Source: CBDCFT01 sp965216365 (GTDB lineage Bacteria > Pseudomonadota > Gammaproteobacteria > Arenicellales > CBDCFT01). From it: a DNA stretch of 64,000 nt. The number at the start of each line of letters is the position of its first letter. The stretch's first letter is position 1. A program made the translations under genes and the position numbers. Under the pieces are notes generated by a model. It searched no databases and was not told the origin of the DNA. It saw only the letters and a list, made by a program, of their open reading frames with translations. The stretch spans positions 1 to 64,000 of the forward strand of contig CBDCFT010000012.1 in the NCBI GenBank assembly GCA_965216365.1, given 5' to 3'. Below, in pieces: positions 46,858-55,869 of the stretch.

Positions 46858-47588
46858 AAGTTTCACGCAACGAAATGAATACCGCCTTACAGCGGGCATA
46901 CGAGGGTGCCGGTTACGCCATCGGCGACTATGAAGACGCGGCCGAACTCACCACCTGGTCCGAAATGTGCGGGCTTGGCGGCTTCGCTGAGACCGAATTT
47001 TCGCTGCCGCCGCCGACAGCTGATACGCCGTTGGTCTTCGAAGACCAAGGTATCGCGGTTATCGATGCCGGAGGCGGGAACCCATGTCAACATGGTTCGC
47101 TGGCGGCGCATCTCGCCGCCAGCATGGCGCGCGCGTGGGGACTGGCCACCGTGCACCTGATGCATTGCGCAAGCCCGAAATTGATTCTCGGAAGTCTTGC
47201 TCGAATCGCGGTCAAACGATTCAGCTTGTGTGCCTACTGGCGGGATGGTGGCATCCAACACGGGGCCAGTTTCGATAGCGGTGCGGCGTTCCCGGATTAC
47301 TGGACGTCGCCGGACGACACCAAAATGGAACCCGGACGGTTGCCCAGCGTTACCGTTTTATGCAGCATTGTGCCTGCATTACTCGCGAACGCGGGTAGGC
47401 AGGCGGGTATCAAACCCGAAAACGAAGACAGCCAGACGAGTTCGGCCCTGCTTTCTAGCCGTTACGATGAAGCGCTGAACAGCGGCATCGAGGTCGACGC
47501 GGATCAATGGGATGCGCTCAACCGGGCAGCGTGGCCGGTGCTGGTGCCGGCGTCGAAGCAGTCCAGCAAGGGAGCCGGGCCGGGTTAA
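46854..47588 (+). CDS. DUF3726-like protein
   Basis: This is a 244-aa protein. The N-terminal MKVSRNEMNTALQRAYEGAG, YAIGDYEDAAELTTWSEMCG matches my memory of DUF3726, whose start resembles malate/lactate (Ldh2-type) dehydrogenase N-termini. The middle is a small-residue-rich SLAAHLAASMARAWGLATVH. No catalytic motif is clear. It overlaps the 566-aa gene by 4 bp (ATGA), indicating a functional pair under the LysR gene upstream. Confidence 0.65.
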   Translation: MKVSRNEMNTALQRAYEGAGYAIGDYEDAAELTTWSEMCGLGGFAETEFSLPPPTADTPLVFEDQGIAVIDAGGGNPCQHGSLAAHLAASMARAWGLATVHLMHCASPKLILGSLARIAVKRFSLCAYWRDGGIQHGASFDSGAAFPDYWTSPDDTKMEPGRLPSVTVLCSIVPALLANAGRQAGIKPENEDSQTSSALLSSRYDEALNSGIEVDADQWDALNRAAWPVLVPASKQSSKGAGPG

Positions 47589-48000
47589 GCCCTGGAGTTT
47601 CTGGTCAGGCCTCAATGGCGATTGGGTCCGTTCCCCTGAGGTGGCAGATGTCCCACTGAATTTCTTTATGGCGTTGAATTTAGGGATGTCGAGAAGAATC
47701 ACGTAAATACAGGACATTTCGTCTAACCACTCGGAAAAACGACCTCCGCAATTCGCCTCTATCGAACGCAATGCATGCGAGTGAGGAGGGGAAGGTAGGC
47801 TCGAGACAAGACCCTCTATTTGGACTTTTATGAATTCGATTCTCGAGTACAAACTATGCGGCTTGTTACTGTGCGACGAACGCCCGCCGGCATGCGCTTC
47901 GCTACTAGGTTAATAATATTAACCCGCTTGTCGTCAGTAATGCGGGGGACAACGGACGTATTTGCGCGACCTTGAAACAGTCGGCTATTGGTTAGCGTAT
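47589..48000. other. Intergenic region before IS91-like copy B
   Basis: About 410 bp with no supported gene. At the right end, TTGGTTAGCGTATTGGTTAGCG is a short tandem repeat directly at the IS91-like boundary, perhaps a footprint of insertion. Confidence 0.4.
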
Positions 48001-48316
48001 TGGTTAGCGTTATTGGACGCCCGCGAAGGTGTTGCACCGATTGAGAGCGATGCGGTGGAGCGGGTGTCGAATAACGTCCAGGGGAGGAAACCGCGGTTTC
48101 CTGGCTATGGGGATTATTCAGAGATGATGGTCGTTAATGCGCTGGCTGTGAGCGCCAGTGGCCGGTGGGCCGACGCGATCGGCGCATTATTGAGGCGATT
48201 TAGAACTGGATCTGTTGCGGGTAGTAGTGGATAGGGGTTAGTGGGTTCGGTTGGAGCAATAGGAGAGCGCCAACACGGATTCGCGTTGTTACATTTTTCG
48301 TCGACACGAACGAGGG

Positions 48317-49465
48317 TCAAGGTGGTGCCCTCGTCTTGGGGCTGAGTGTTTCGATAATCTGTAGTGGTTTGCTGCAGTTTGGGCAAATGAAGGCTGGCGA
48401 CGTTGTCAGCTGTAGCGCGATGTCGGGTTCACAATGGGCATCTAGCGCTTGGCGCAGTCGGGTCAAGTTGCCGCGACGCACAGGACTGGCGAACAAACCG
48501 TAATGGCGGATGCGATGGAACCCCTTGGGTAGCACGTGAATCAAGAAGCGGCGGATGAACTCATCGGTGGCGAGCGTCATGGGTTTGTAGCGTACACAGC
48601 GTTTAGAGCGATAGTCCTTGTATTGGAACGTGACGCCGGTTTCATCGTGGGCAATCAATCGATGATTGGAGATCGCCACGCGGTGGGTGTAGCGAGACAG
48701 ATAAGCGAGCACTGCTTGGGGGCCGGCAAACGGTTTTTTGGCATAGACGAACCAGTTCGTTTGCGCGAGCGGCGCTAAATACTGGGTAAATGCATCGTAA
48801 TGAGCAAGAGGATGTAGATCACCGAAGAAGTTGAGTTGACCGTCACGGTGTAGCTGATGAAGCTGCGCAAGGAACAAACGGCGGAATAATCGGGATAACG
48901 CCCGCACCGGCAGAAAGAATCCGCGTTGGCACGCCACCCACCGATTCCGATCGAGTCCGCCACCGGGGACGATGCAGTGGACATGCGGGTGATGGGTCAT
49001 GGTCGATCCCCACGTATGCAGCACTGAGGTCAATCCGATCTTAGCACCGAGATGTTTCGGATCGGCAGCGATGATCAACAGTGTTTCGGCACTGACTCGC
49101 AGCAGCAGATCATACACCCGTGCTTTATTCTGATAGGCGATGTGGGCAATCTGAGCCGGCAGGGTAAACACCACATGGTAATAGGCCACCGGCACCAGTT
49201 CGCTCTGGCGATCCGCCAACCATTGCTCGGCCTTTTGTCCCTGACATTTTGGACAATGTCGGTTGCGGCACGAGTTATAGGCAATGCGATCTTCATCGCA
49301 CGCGTCGCAGTGCAAGCGATGGCCGCCGAGCGCATCGGTTCGGCAGTGTTCGATGGCAGACATGACTTTGAGTTGGCCCAGGCTGATATGGCCTGCGTGC
49401 GCCTGGCGCCAGGCGTGACCGTCTTGTCTAAAAATGTCTGCCACCTCAAGTGATGGCCGCGTCAC
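48317..49465 (-). CDS. IS91-family Y1 (HUH) transposase, copy B
   Basis: This 382-aa protein is almost identical to copy A at 31722, with the same zinc ribbon, HHPHVHC motif and catalytic Tyr in YLSRYTHR. It has Gln for Lys in the GQLNFF segment and Tyr for His in HYDAF. It is intact, with GTG start 3 bp after the recombinase stop. Confidence 0.93.
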   Translation of the reverse strand: MTRPSLEVADIFRQDGHAWRQAHAGHISLGQLKVMSAIEHCRTDALGGHRLHCDACDEDRIAYNSCRNRHCPKCQGQKAEQWLADRQSELVPVAYYHVVFTLPAQIAHIAYQNKARVYDLLLRVSAETLLIIAADPKHLGAKIGLTSVLHTWGSTMTHHPHVHCIVPGGGLDRNRWVACQRGFFLPVRALSRLFRRLFLAQLHQLHRDGQLNFFGDLHPLAHYDAFTQYLAPLAQTNWFVYAKKPFAGPQAVLAYLSRYTHRVAISNHRLIAHDETGVTFQYKDYRSKRCVRYKPMTLATDEFIRRFLIHVLPKGFHRIRHYGLFASPVRRGNLTRLRQALDAHCEPDIALQLTTSPAFICPNCSKPLQIIETLSPKTRAPP

Positions 49466-49468
49466 GGC

Positions 49469-50350
49469 CTACGGCATCGGCAACGTTAACCTGTCGAGGG
49501 GACTGTGTACTTCACTCAACGTTTTGTTCGCGACATGGGCGTAACGCGCGGTGGTGGTCAGTTTCTTATGACCGAGTAACACTTGGATGACCCGGATATC
49601 GGTATTGTGTTCGAGCAAGTGCGTGGCGAAGCTGTGCCGCAAGGTGTGCATGGAGATCCGTTGATCCAACTCAGCGGCGACTGCGGCCACTTTGCACATC
49701 CGATTGAGCTGACGTGGCGAGAGTGGATTGACGGGGTTCATGCCCGGGAACAGCCAACCATTAGGGAGCATCTTGGCGCGCCGACGGCCTTCTCGCCACC
49801 AGGCACGCAATAAACACAGTAACGCCGGTGAGAGCAGGGCTTGACGGTCACGAGCGCCTTTACCTTGCTCGATGCGGATGATCATCCGTTCACTATCGAT
49901 GTCCGTGATCTTCAGGTGACAGACTTCGCTGGCCCGTAAGCCGGCGCCGTAGGCTACCGACAACGCCGCTTTGGACTTCAGGTTCGGTGCGGCGTTCAAC
50001 AAACGGGTAACGTCTTCGGGACTTAAGACCACCGGTAAACGCTGCGGTACGCGCACCGGACTCATCCGTTTGAGCATCTGTGGGCGCTCCAAGGTGATCG
50101 CGAAGAAGAACCGCAGTCCACGGATGGTGGCGTTGATGGTCGGACTCGACACCCCCTGGTCAACGAGGTGTTTTTGGAACCGACGCAGATCCTCGGACGA
50201 GGCGCCATCGGGCGCTTTACCCAGAAACGTCGTGAGCTTTTTAACGGCCAGTAGGTAGTTACGTTGTGTGTTGGGATGCAACTGACGTAGCGTCATGTCG
50301 TCAATCATGCGCTGGCGCAAAGCACTGATGGGTTTGTTAGACTGGGCCAT
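49469..50350 (-). CDS. IS91-associated tyrosine recombinase, copy B
   Basis: This 293-aa protein has no difference from copy A that I can see. Catalytic residues are as in HTLRHSFATH, LLGHKKL and ARYAHV. AGGAG lies 8 nt before the chosen ATG. Confidence 0.93.
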   Translation of the reverse strand: MAQSNKPISALRQRMIDDMTLRQLHPNTQRNYLLAVKKLTTFLGKAPDGASSEDLRRFQKHLVDQGVSSPTINATIRGLRFFFAITLERPQMLKRMSPVRVPQRLPVVLSPEDVTRLLNAAPNLKSKAALSVAYGAGLRASEVCHLKITDIDSERMIIRIEQGKGARDRQALLSPALLCLLRAWWREGRRRAKMLPNGWLFPGMNPVNPLSPRQLNRMCKVAAVAAELDQRISMHTLRHSFATHLLEHNTDIRVIQVLLGHKKLTTTARYAHVANKTLSEVHSPLDRLTLPMP

Positions 50351-50711
50351 GGGATGTTCTCCTGTGTTGTGGATTGTCGTGTCGCAACACCACCTCAACA
50401 CAGGGGATGCCCATTTTGCTAGCTCAATTCACGACAACTCCGACACAACCTCGCCCACCCCTACCGCGATAGCGGTTTCGTCCAATGGCCGTAAACGCCA
50501 GTTCAATAAAATAGCGTGGCAGGTTAGGGCTATGAGTATTCAATACTCAAACCGGTCATTCAGCTAGTCAAGGACGTCAACCACTTACGATGGGGCCAGA
50601 TGCCTACGGAAATTAATGTTAAAAATTACTACCGTATTCCACACTTTTCTTTAAACTAACAATGATGGGTATTACCCAATAATTATAGAAAAGTATGGAT
50701 TTGAGTAATTG

Positions 50712-50749
50712 CAGATGGCCCCGTGTGACACGAAAGTTGGTTTTAGGCC
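50712..50749 (+). repeat. 38-bp degenerate direct repeat, copy 1
   Basis: The sequence starting CAGATGGCCCCGTGTGACAC and ending TTTTAGGCC recurs at 52252-52289 (CAGATTGCCCCTGGTGACAC ... TTTAGGCC) with about five differences. It recurs more weakly at 51706-51737. Copies 1 and 3 flank the AT-rich metzincin gene. The stretch 50484-50711 holds no gene. Confidence 0.6.
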
Positions 50750-50789
50750 TCTTAGACAATTTACAAAGTAATGAACTGCCTAGTTGAAA

Positions 50790-51611
50790 TTAATATTTTA
50801 CATTGTATTTTTTCATATCATTAGCAATTATCTCATGCATAATGTTAATTTGTTTAATCGTCAACTTATTCTCATTTACACCTGATGTCATAAGATTAAT
50901 TTTTGATTTTTCATTATGAGATAAACCTAAGTGATGACCAAACTCATGAGACAGCTTACGCCCATCCCATTTATTAATATTTTTAGCCGTTAAGCAACAA
51001 CCTAATTGTTCTTTGCCTTTAACTGATGTTGCAAACCCACCTGCATTGACCAGGTTATCGACAATATATAAATCAATGCTATTAGGATCTTGCTGAATCC
51101 GGCGAAGCTCACTACGCATTTTGACTTTTTTGTCATAATTGAAACTAAAAAACTCTGGTTTATTACCAACCTTGTATACATCTAAAATTTCAAATTTAAT
51201 TAATGTATTTTTCCAAGTTGTATTGTTTTGAATTTCAATCACACCATCCAAATCTGATTCTATTTTAGCCAATGATTTATAACCGCCCGGTAACTTACCA
51301 TTTTTGGTAATTACTTTAACTGACACAGGGATTGTCAATGGCTTTACAATCATTGATTTTGCTTTTTTATCAAAATCCACTTCCATTTTACCGATTGGAA
51401 CACTCTCCAAATTACCAACTGATTTTCTAATCCAAACAGCTGGTCCTTTATAATCCTTTTTTCTGAATAAAACGACTTTGCTATCCTTCGTTAGTGTGAC
51501 TGAACGAGCTTTATTGTTACCAATTCGTGTATCGTTAAGATTCCTTTTATTTCTTGCAAAAGCTTGTGATTTTCCAGCACTGCTAAAACCGCGATGTAGA
51601 GTTACAGACAT
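50790..51611 (-). CDS. Metzincin-like protease with possible beta-gamma-crystallin domain
   Basis: This 273-aa protein, strongly AT-rich in coding composition, has the zinc motif HEFGHHLGLSH at residues 222-232 and the Met-turn NLMTSG about 20 residues later. The segment at about 44-92 (KVVLFRKKDYKGPAVWIR, later VDFDKKAKSMIV) looks like one beta-gamma-crystallin motif (aromatic-x6-Gly and a D/N-x-x-S calcium corner). No signal peptide is seen. The gene stands alone and is bracketed by 38-bp repeats, which suggests transfer as a cassette. The protease call is firm at motif level; the crystallin call is tentative. Confidence 0.7.
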   Translation of the reverse strand: MSVTLHRGFSSAGKSQAFARNKRNLNDTRIGNNKARSVTLTKDSKVVLFRKKDYKGPAVWIRKSVGNLESVPIGKMEVDFDKKAKSMIVKPLTIPVSVKVITKNGKLPGGYKSLAKIESDLDGVIEIQNNTTWKNTLIKFEILDVYKVGNKPEFFSFNYDKKVKMRSELRRIQQDPNSIDLYIVDNLVNAGGFATSVKGKEQLGCCLTAKNINKWDGRKLSHEFGHHLGLSHNEKSKINLMTSGVNENKLTIKQINIMHEIIANDMKKYNVKY

Positions 51612-51705
51612 AATTTCATCTCCTTTGAAATTGGTTCTACATACACCTTACATTAAAGCCTCGTATAGTTCTGTGAAGAAATTCACATTTCTTGTCACAT
51701 CACAA

Positions 51706-51737
51706 CAGACCCCGTCAGTGAGAGTTGATTTTAGGAC
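51706..51737 (+). repeat. 38-bp degenerate direct repeat, weak copy
   Basis: CAGACCCCGTCAGTGAGAG followed by TTGATTTTAGGAC resembles the repeats at 50712 and 52252, with a gap and several mismatches. The match is visible but weak. Confidence 0.4.
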
Positions 51738-51859
51738 ACGACTCGAAGCTTAAAAATCCTATGTCACGTTACGGACCTTTATTAGGTAGAACCCTATATT
51801 TTGTAATCATTCTTGTAACCCAAACATGATTGTTACCGGAACCATGAACTTTAACTGCC

Positions 51860-51928
51860 TATAAACATATCAAAAAAGGCGACGAGCTCACCTTTGATTA
51901 TGCCGCGTGTGAGAACAGCAATTGGCCA
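51860..51928 (+). pseudogene. SET-domain C-terminal remnant
   Basis: The frame YKHIKKGDELTFDYAACENS, then NWPE matches the end of the SET methyltransferase core (KGDELTFDY). The post-SET cysteines expected next (CxC...C) are absent, because sequence for a different domain follows directly. No start codon is present. Confidence 0.6.
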
Positions 51929-52050
51929 GAGATAACATCACCGGCGGTTGTGGTGGTGGTAATTATTGTCCGGACAATCCAGTGACAAGAGCGCAAATGG
52001 CGATCTTTATGGTCAAGGCCTTTAACCTGGGGTTTGTGTCTAATAACTGA
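51929..52050 (+). pseudogene. S-layer-homology-type domain remnant
   Basis: In a different frame from the SET remnant, ARDNITGGCGGGNYCPDNPV, TRAQMAIFMVKAFNL and a stop form the typical end of secreted bacterial proteins with SLH-like repeats (CPxxxVTRAQMAxFL). Only the last 40 codons remain. The SET and SLH pieces are joined directly, so a deletion fused two unrelated genes. Confidence 0.65.
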
Positions 52051-52251
52051 TATGTAAATTCAGTAAACCGACTGGTACAACTACAGTGTAGGAATGTCTG
52101 CTATAAAGTGAATTAGAGCACGACACATCTACAACGTGAAGGTCGGCTTTGGGCAAAACTAGGACAATTGGCACGGTAATTCAGCACGTAGCGTGGCCTA
52201 AAATTAAAAAACACGAGTATTGTTCCCTGAAATTGATCGATATAAGGGTTT

Positions 52252-52289
52252 CAGATTGCCCCTGGTGACACGAACGTTGGGTTTAGGCC
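52252..52289 (+). repeat. 38-bp degenerate direct repeat, copy 3
   Basis: This is the partner of the repeat at 50712. It lies immediately before the ISNCY transposase frame and overlaps its open upstream extension, so the repeat may be an IS-related end. Confidence 0.55.
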
Positions 52290-52314
52290 GTATAAAGCGC
52301 ACGGTGCCCAAGGG

Positions 52315-53445
52315 TTGGTCTCAAAGCAACGAGGCAAGCCCAGCAATCACCGTTATCCCGATGCGGTGCGTGAATACGTGATTGAGGTCATCCGAGAGCA
52401 CTATCCTGACTTTGGACCGACGTTAGCGTGTGAGAAGCTGAGCGAGAAACACGATATCGATCTAGCGGTAGAAACCGTACGCCAGTGGATGTTGGCCGCT
52501 GAGCTATGGATACCGCGCAAGCAACGGCGTCAACCGGTACATCAACCGCGTTATCGACGTGATTGTCTGGGTGAACTCATTCAAATCGATGGTTCCGAGC
52601 ATGGGTGGTTTGAAGATCGTGGCCCGAAATGCACCTTACTCGTTTATATCGACGATGCGACCAGCCGTTTGATGGTGTTGCGCTTTGTCGCAACGGAGAG
52701 CACCTTTGACTATTTCAAGGCGACCCGTACGTATCTGGAGCAGTATGGTAAACCCATTGCGTTTTACAGCGACAAACACAGCATCTTTCGCGTCAATCAA
52801 CGAGGGGCCACCACGGGCACTGGGATGACCCAGTTTGGCTGCGCTCTGCATGATCTGAATATCGACATTATCTGTGCCAACACCTCGCAGGCGAAAGGCC
52901 GAGTGGAACGCGCCCATAAGACGCTACAGGATCGATTGGTGAAAGAATTAAGACTACAGGGCATCTCAACCATCGAGCAAGCCAATCGGTTTCTGCCCTC
53001 GTTTATGGCGCACTACAACCAACGTTTCGCTAAGCAGGCCAAAAACCCGAAAGACAACCATCGTCCACTGTGTGAGTTTGACAATTTAGATCGATCGATG
53101 AGTTGGCAGGAACAGCGTACGGTCTCCAATAGCCTGACCATCCAGTATGACAAGGTGTTATTTCTTCTCGAAGCAAATGAGTATTGCACCGAACTCAAAC
53201 GCAAACCCGTGACGGTGTATGACTACCCCGATGGGCGATTCGAGATTCGCCATCAAGGCACCTTATTGCCTTATTCGCGATTCGATAAACTCAGGCAGGT
53301 CAAACAAGGCGAGATCGTGAACCACAAACGGCTCGGGGCCACTTTGGCGTTTGCCCGGCAACAACAAGCCGAAAGAGCACTGCAACGCAGCCAGTCGGCG
53401 CCGAAGCGGCGCGGTCAGGACAACAGCTCATTTGCCACCGTATAG
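52315..53445 (+). pseudogene. ISNCY-family transposase, N-terminally truncated
   Basis: A 376-aa frame from TTG; the frame is open further left (PYKAHGAQG) but the N-terminal helix-turn-helix of this family (about 70 residues) is missing. The DDE core is present: LIQIDGSEHGWFEDRG, AFYSDKHSIFR and GRVERAHKTLQDRLVKEL. The C-terminal PVTVYDYPDGRFEIRHQGTL is typical. About 70-120 bp beyond the stop, TGACATCTCTAAATGG and GTGCCATCTGTAAATGG look like the IS right end near 53570. Probably inactive unless an alternative start is used. Confidence 0.8.
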
Positions 53446-53665
53446 AACTGGATTACAATGCTATCGTTGCGGGTTTGGCTCCGTTCTCTACGTTCACTGC
53501 GCCAAACCCGAAACACTAACGAATGTGACATCTCTAAATGGTTATCAATGTGCCATCTGTAAATGGCGTTAACATTCAAAAAAAATCGGGGAGAAAGAAC
53601 AAACGCGTATGTTCAAATAAGTCGCCTAGCGCACTTTCAGTGCGCATTGTTCCATCTGATGTTCT

Positions 53666-53827
53666 CTACAATACCAAAGCAAAAAACGCTAGCAGGACTA
53701 CCCCGCCAATAATATAAAAATATTTAGTGGCCGCTTGGTTCGTTGGGTCTTCAATCCCGCAGTTTGGACAGGTCTTAGCGTCGGTTGAAACAACGTGCCC
53801 ACACTCTTTACAATGTTTTAAAGCCAT
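53666..53827 (-). CDS. Tiny zinc-ribbon protein with C-terminal membrane helix
   Basis: This is a 53-aa protein. The start is MALKHCKECGHVVSTDAKTC, then PNCGIED, with two CxxC pairs 15 residues apart forming a DUF2510/zinc-ribbon-type knuckle. A linker (PTNQAATK) follows, then the hydrophobic helix YFYIIGGVVLLAFFALVL to the end. The layout, a cytoplasmic zinc ribbon tethered to the membrane, is common in small bacterial proteins of unknown role. No strong ribosome site is seen. Confidence 0.7.
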   Translation of the reverse strand: MALKHCKECGHVVSTDAKTCPNCGIEDPTNQAATKYFYIIGGVVLLAFFALVL

Positions 53828-54033
53828 CGCTATTTGCTACGCGATCATCGATAAGAATATAACTACTGAAATTGTAGAACAAATAGCTAACCACTTCCCA
53901 CCACTAATTACGTGTTGTGCGACTCAGAAGAAACGATGGCATTCAAAAATCCTGGCTCTGACGATCCCAGTATTGTGCGGCGGGTCGAATAGATGGAGAA
54001 TGTAGTTAGCCTTCAAAGGGGGGAAAGACAGCC

Positions 54034-54318
54034 GTGAAACTCTATGCCGGTAATTTACCGTTTATCCTTACTCAAAAAGATATAGAAGACACATTTGCCC
54101 AATTCGGTGATGTGGATTCCGTGAACCTGGTTATCGATAAAGACACCAAACGATCTAAGGGATTTGCCTTCATCGAAATGACCGATCCCGCATCAGCCAA
54201 TGACGCTATGCAGGCACTCAACGGTAGCGCACTCAATGGACGAACGATAAAAGTGAGTATCGCCAAAGAGCAAGGCAAGCAAAAACCCAGTAAATCACCT
54301 ATGAACTGCAAGAACTAA
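54034..54318 (+). CDS. RRM-type RNA-binding protein
   Basis: This 94-aa protein starts at GTG with AAGGGGGG about 10 nt upstream. It is a single RNA recognition motif: RNP2 is LYAGNLPF, RNP1 is KGFAFIEM, and the fold is complete through LNGRTIKVSIAKEQ. A short Lys/Ser tail follows. Bacterial RRM proteins of this type act in cold response or RNA binding. No partner gene is adjacent. The 54319-54570 gap shows nothing. Confidence 0.9.
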   Translation: MKLYAGNLPFILTQKDIEDTFAQFGDVDSVNLVIDKDTKRSKGFAFIEMTDPASANDAMQALNGSALNGRTIKVSIAKEQGKQKPSKSPMNCKN

Positions 54319-54570
54319 ACACTGCATAAATACGCGACTAGTTTGTTGTCTTGGTGCAACCTGCTTAGCGCATCGCTGGATCTTGACAATGACAAAAAAC
54401 AGGTATTACCCGAAGTTCGTAATGAACGATTGTTACGATGTGGGGTAGGGCGCGTCAGGGATACTTCTCAAGTCGACCCATAACGGTCTATTTCGCCGAA
54501 TCAAAATAATGTCCGCTATGGTCGTAAGCGATGTGTATGTAGTGAGCGTATAAAAACTAACGGTCCACGT

Positions 54571-55479
54571 CTACCGGGGCTTTAGTTCAATAGCCTTGTA
54601 CAACCAGTTGGCGAAATCACGAGCTGCAGGTTTGTGGAGCCCTCGGTCTGAAATCCAACGGAAAAACCCTCGTTCAGTTCGCACCCGTCTGTTACTTGCC
54701 ATACTAAGGCGATTCGCCCTGAGCAAGTCGTCGATATAGACAGACCAACCCAGTGCAATGCCATCCCCGTTCAATGCGGCTTGCAAATAGGTCGTATAAG
54801 CGGTGTAACGATTTGATGCGGTTGATGGAGGTGCCTTTGTAGCCGAATCGGATAGAAAGGTATTCCAATCCTCTAAATGATTTGGTTCGTGCAGATAGAG
54901 CAACCTCTCTTTTGCAAGATCTTCGTCACTGAGCGGCTCTTGTCCCTCCAGATAATCAGGTGCGCAAACCGCAATCAATTCTTCGGGAAATAAGAGTCTC
55001 ACATCACGGCTTGGGATGTTTTCTTTTTCCGAAAAAATAATAGCCACATCAAATTCACGCGGGTTGTACTTTCGGTACAGGTCACTGGTTACCAGTTCCA
55101 GTTCTGCATCAGGATAGAGTGAGTTGAAATCAGACAACCTGGGCATGAGAAAGCAACTTGCAAAACCGATGGACGCGGTGACCACGAATGACTGAGTGCT
55201 ATTACGGTCGCGAATGATATCTACGGCGTGTGCAATTTGCCCAAATCCAGTGGATACCGCCGTGAGTAGTGTTTCCCCATCATAGGTTAATCCCAGTTTC
55301 GGTTTCTTTCGAATAAACAAGGTGGCGCCAAGCTCCCTTTCCAATGCTGAAATGTGACGACTGACCGCCGGTTGCAGAATGTCTAATTCTTTTGCGGCCT
55401 TGGTAAAACTGAGATGGCGCGCCGCAGCTTCGAAGGCGCTAAGCCCGTTAAGAGAGGGCAATACATTTTTCATTATCAT
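54571..55479 (-). CDS. LysR-family transcriptional regulator (GcvA-like)
   Basis: This 302-aa protein has its HTH at about 8-66 (NGLSAFEAAARHLSFTKAAK, ELDILQPAVSRHISALEREL) and an effector domain that resembles the regulator at 59-1018 (SFVVTASIGFASCFLMPRLSDF against TISVTSTAGFATLWLMQR). It is divergent from the Tat-type solute-binding protein gene 390 bp away, and is likely to control that operon. Confidence 0.9.
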   Translation of the reverse strand: MIMKNVLPSLNGLSAFEAAARHLSFTKAAKELDILQPAVSRHISALERELGATLFIRKKPKLGLTYDGETLLTAVSTGFGQIAHAVDIIRDRNSTQSFVVTASIGFASCFLMPRLSDFNSLYPDAELELVTSDLYRKYNPREFDVAIIFSEKENIPSRDVRLLFPEELIAVCAPDYLEGQEPLSDEDLAKERLLYLHEPNHLEDWNTFLSDSATKAPPSTASNRYTAYTTYLQAALNGDGIALGWSVYIDDLLRANRLSMASNRRVRTERGFFRWISDRGLHKPAARDFANWLYKAIELKPR

Positions 55480-55869
55480 TCCTTTTTCGAATGATCAAAA
55501 TCCCTATTCTAGTCTTTATATGGGCAATTTAGGAGTGATAGATTCTTTTTCTGAATTTAATTGCCTATTAACACATTAAAGCAAGCCCACTAACCTAATG
55601 AAACGACTCTATACATACGGTCTTGAGCAGGTTGAGCGAAATGTCACACTCGCCGAGCTGTCGAACAATCGATGCAAAAGGAGATTTCCCCAAAAAATCG
55701 AATTGGGTTTCGACGTAACCTAATGTCAAGCAAAAAAGATTTACCACCTTGGAGCCAAGCCCCGGTTGTCGGGATAGATCACCATCCTCGACAAGGCTCT
55801 GTATCGGTCTGTATTCACTTATTGGGTTAAGGCCACCTTTTTAATTCTAACCACTGGAGGATCAATGAA
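55480..55869. promoter_or_regulatory. Divergent promoter region, LysR / solute-binding protein
   Basis: A 390-bp gap that must hold both promoters. A GGAGG ribosome site ends at 55860. I see no clear operator; T-rich stretches near 55540 could be part of one. Confidence 0.35.

Larger units (their letters stand above)
48001..50483. mobile_element. IS91-like element copy B, uninterrupted
   Basis: This is the 2,483-bp direct repeat of the element at 30.1-33.9 kb. It carries intact Y1 transposase and tyrosine recombinase genes on the minus strand. It shows the empty IS3 target (AACGTCCAGGGG). Together the two copies bracket 14.1 kb. The left terminal 300 bp is noncoding as far as I can support. 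Confidence 0.9.

Noticed and set aside
47962..48234. Plus-strand gene of 90 aa at the start of IS91-like copy B
   Set aside because: It crosses the element boundary, and the matching place in copy A is out of context because of the IS3 insertion. No family or ribosome site is seen.
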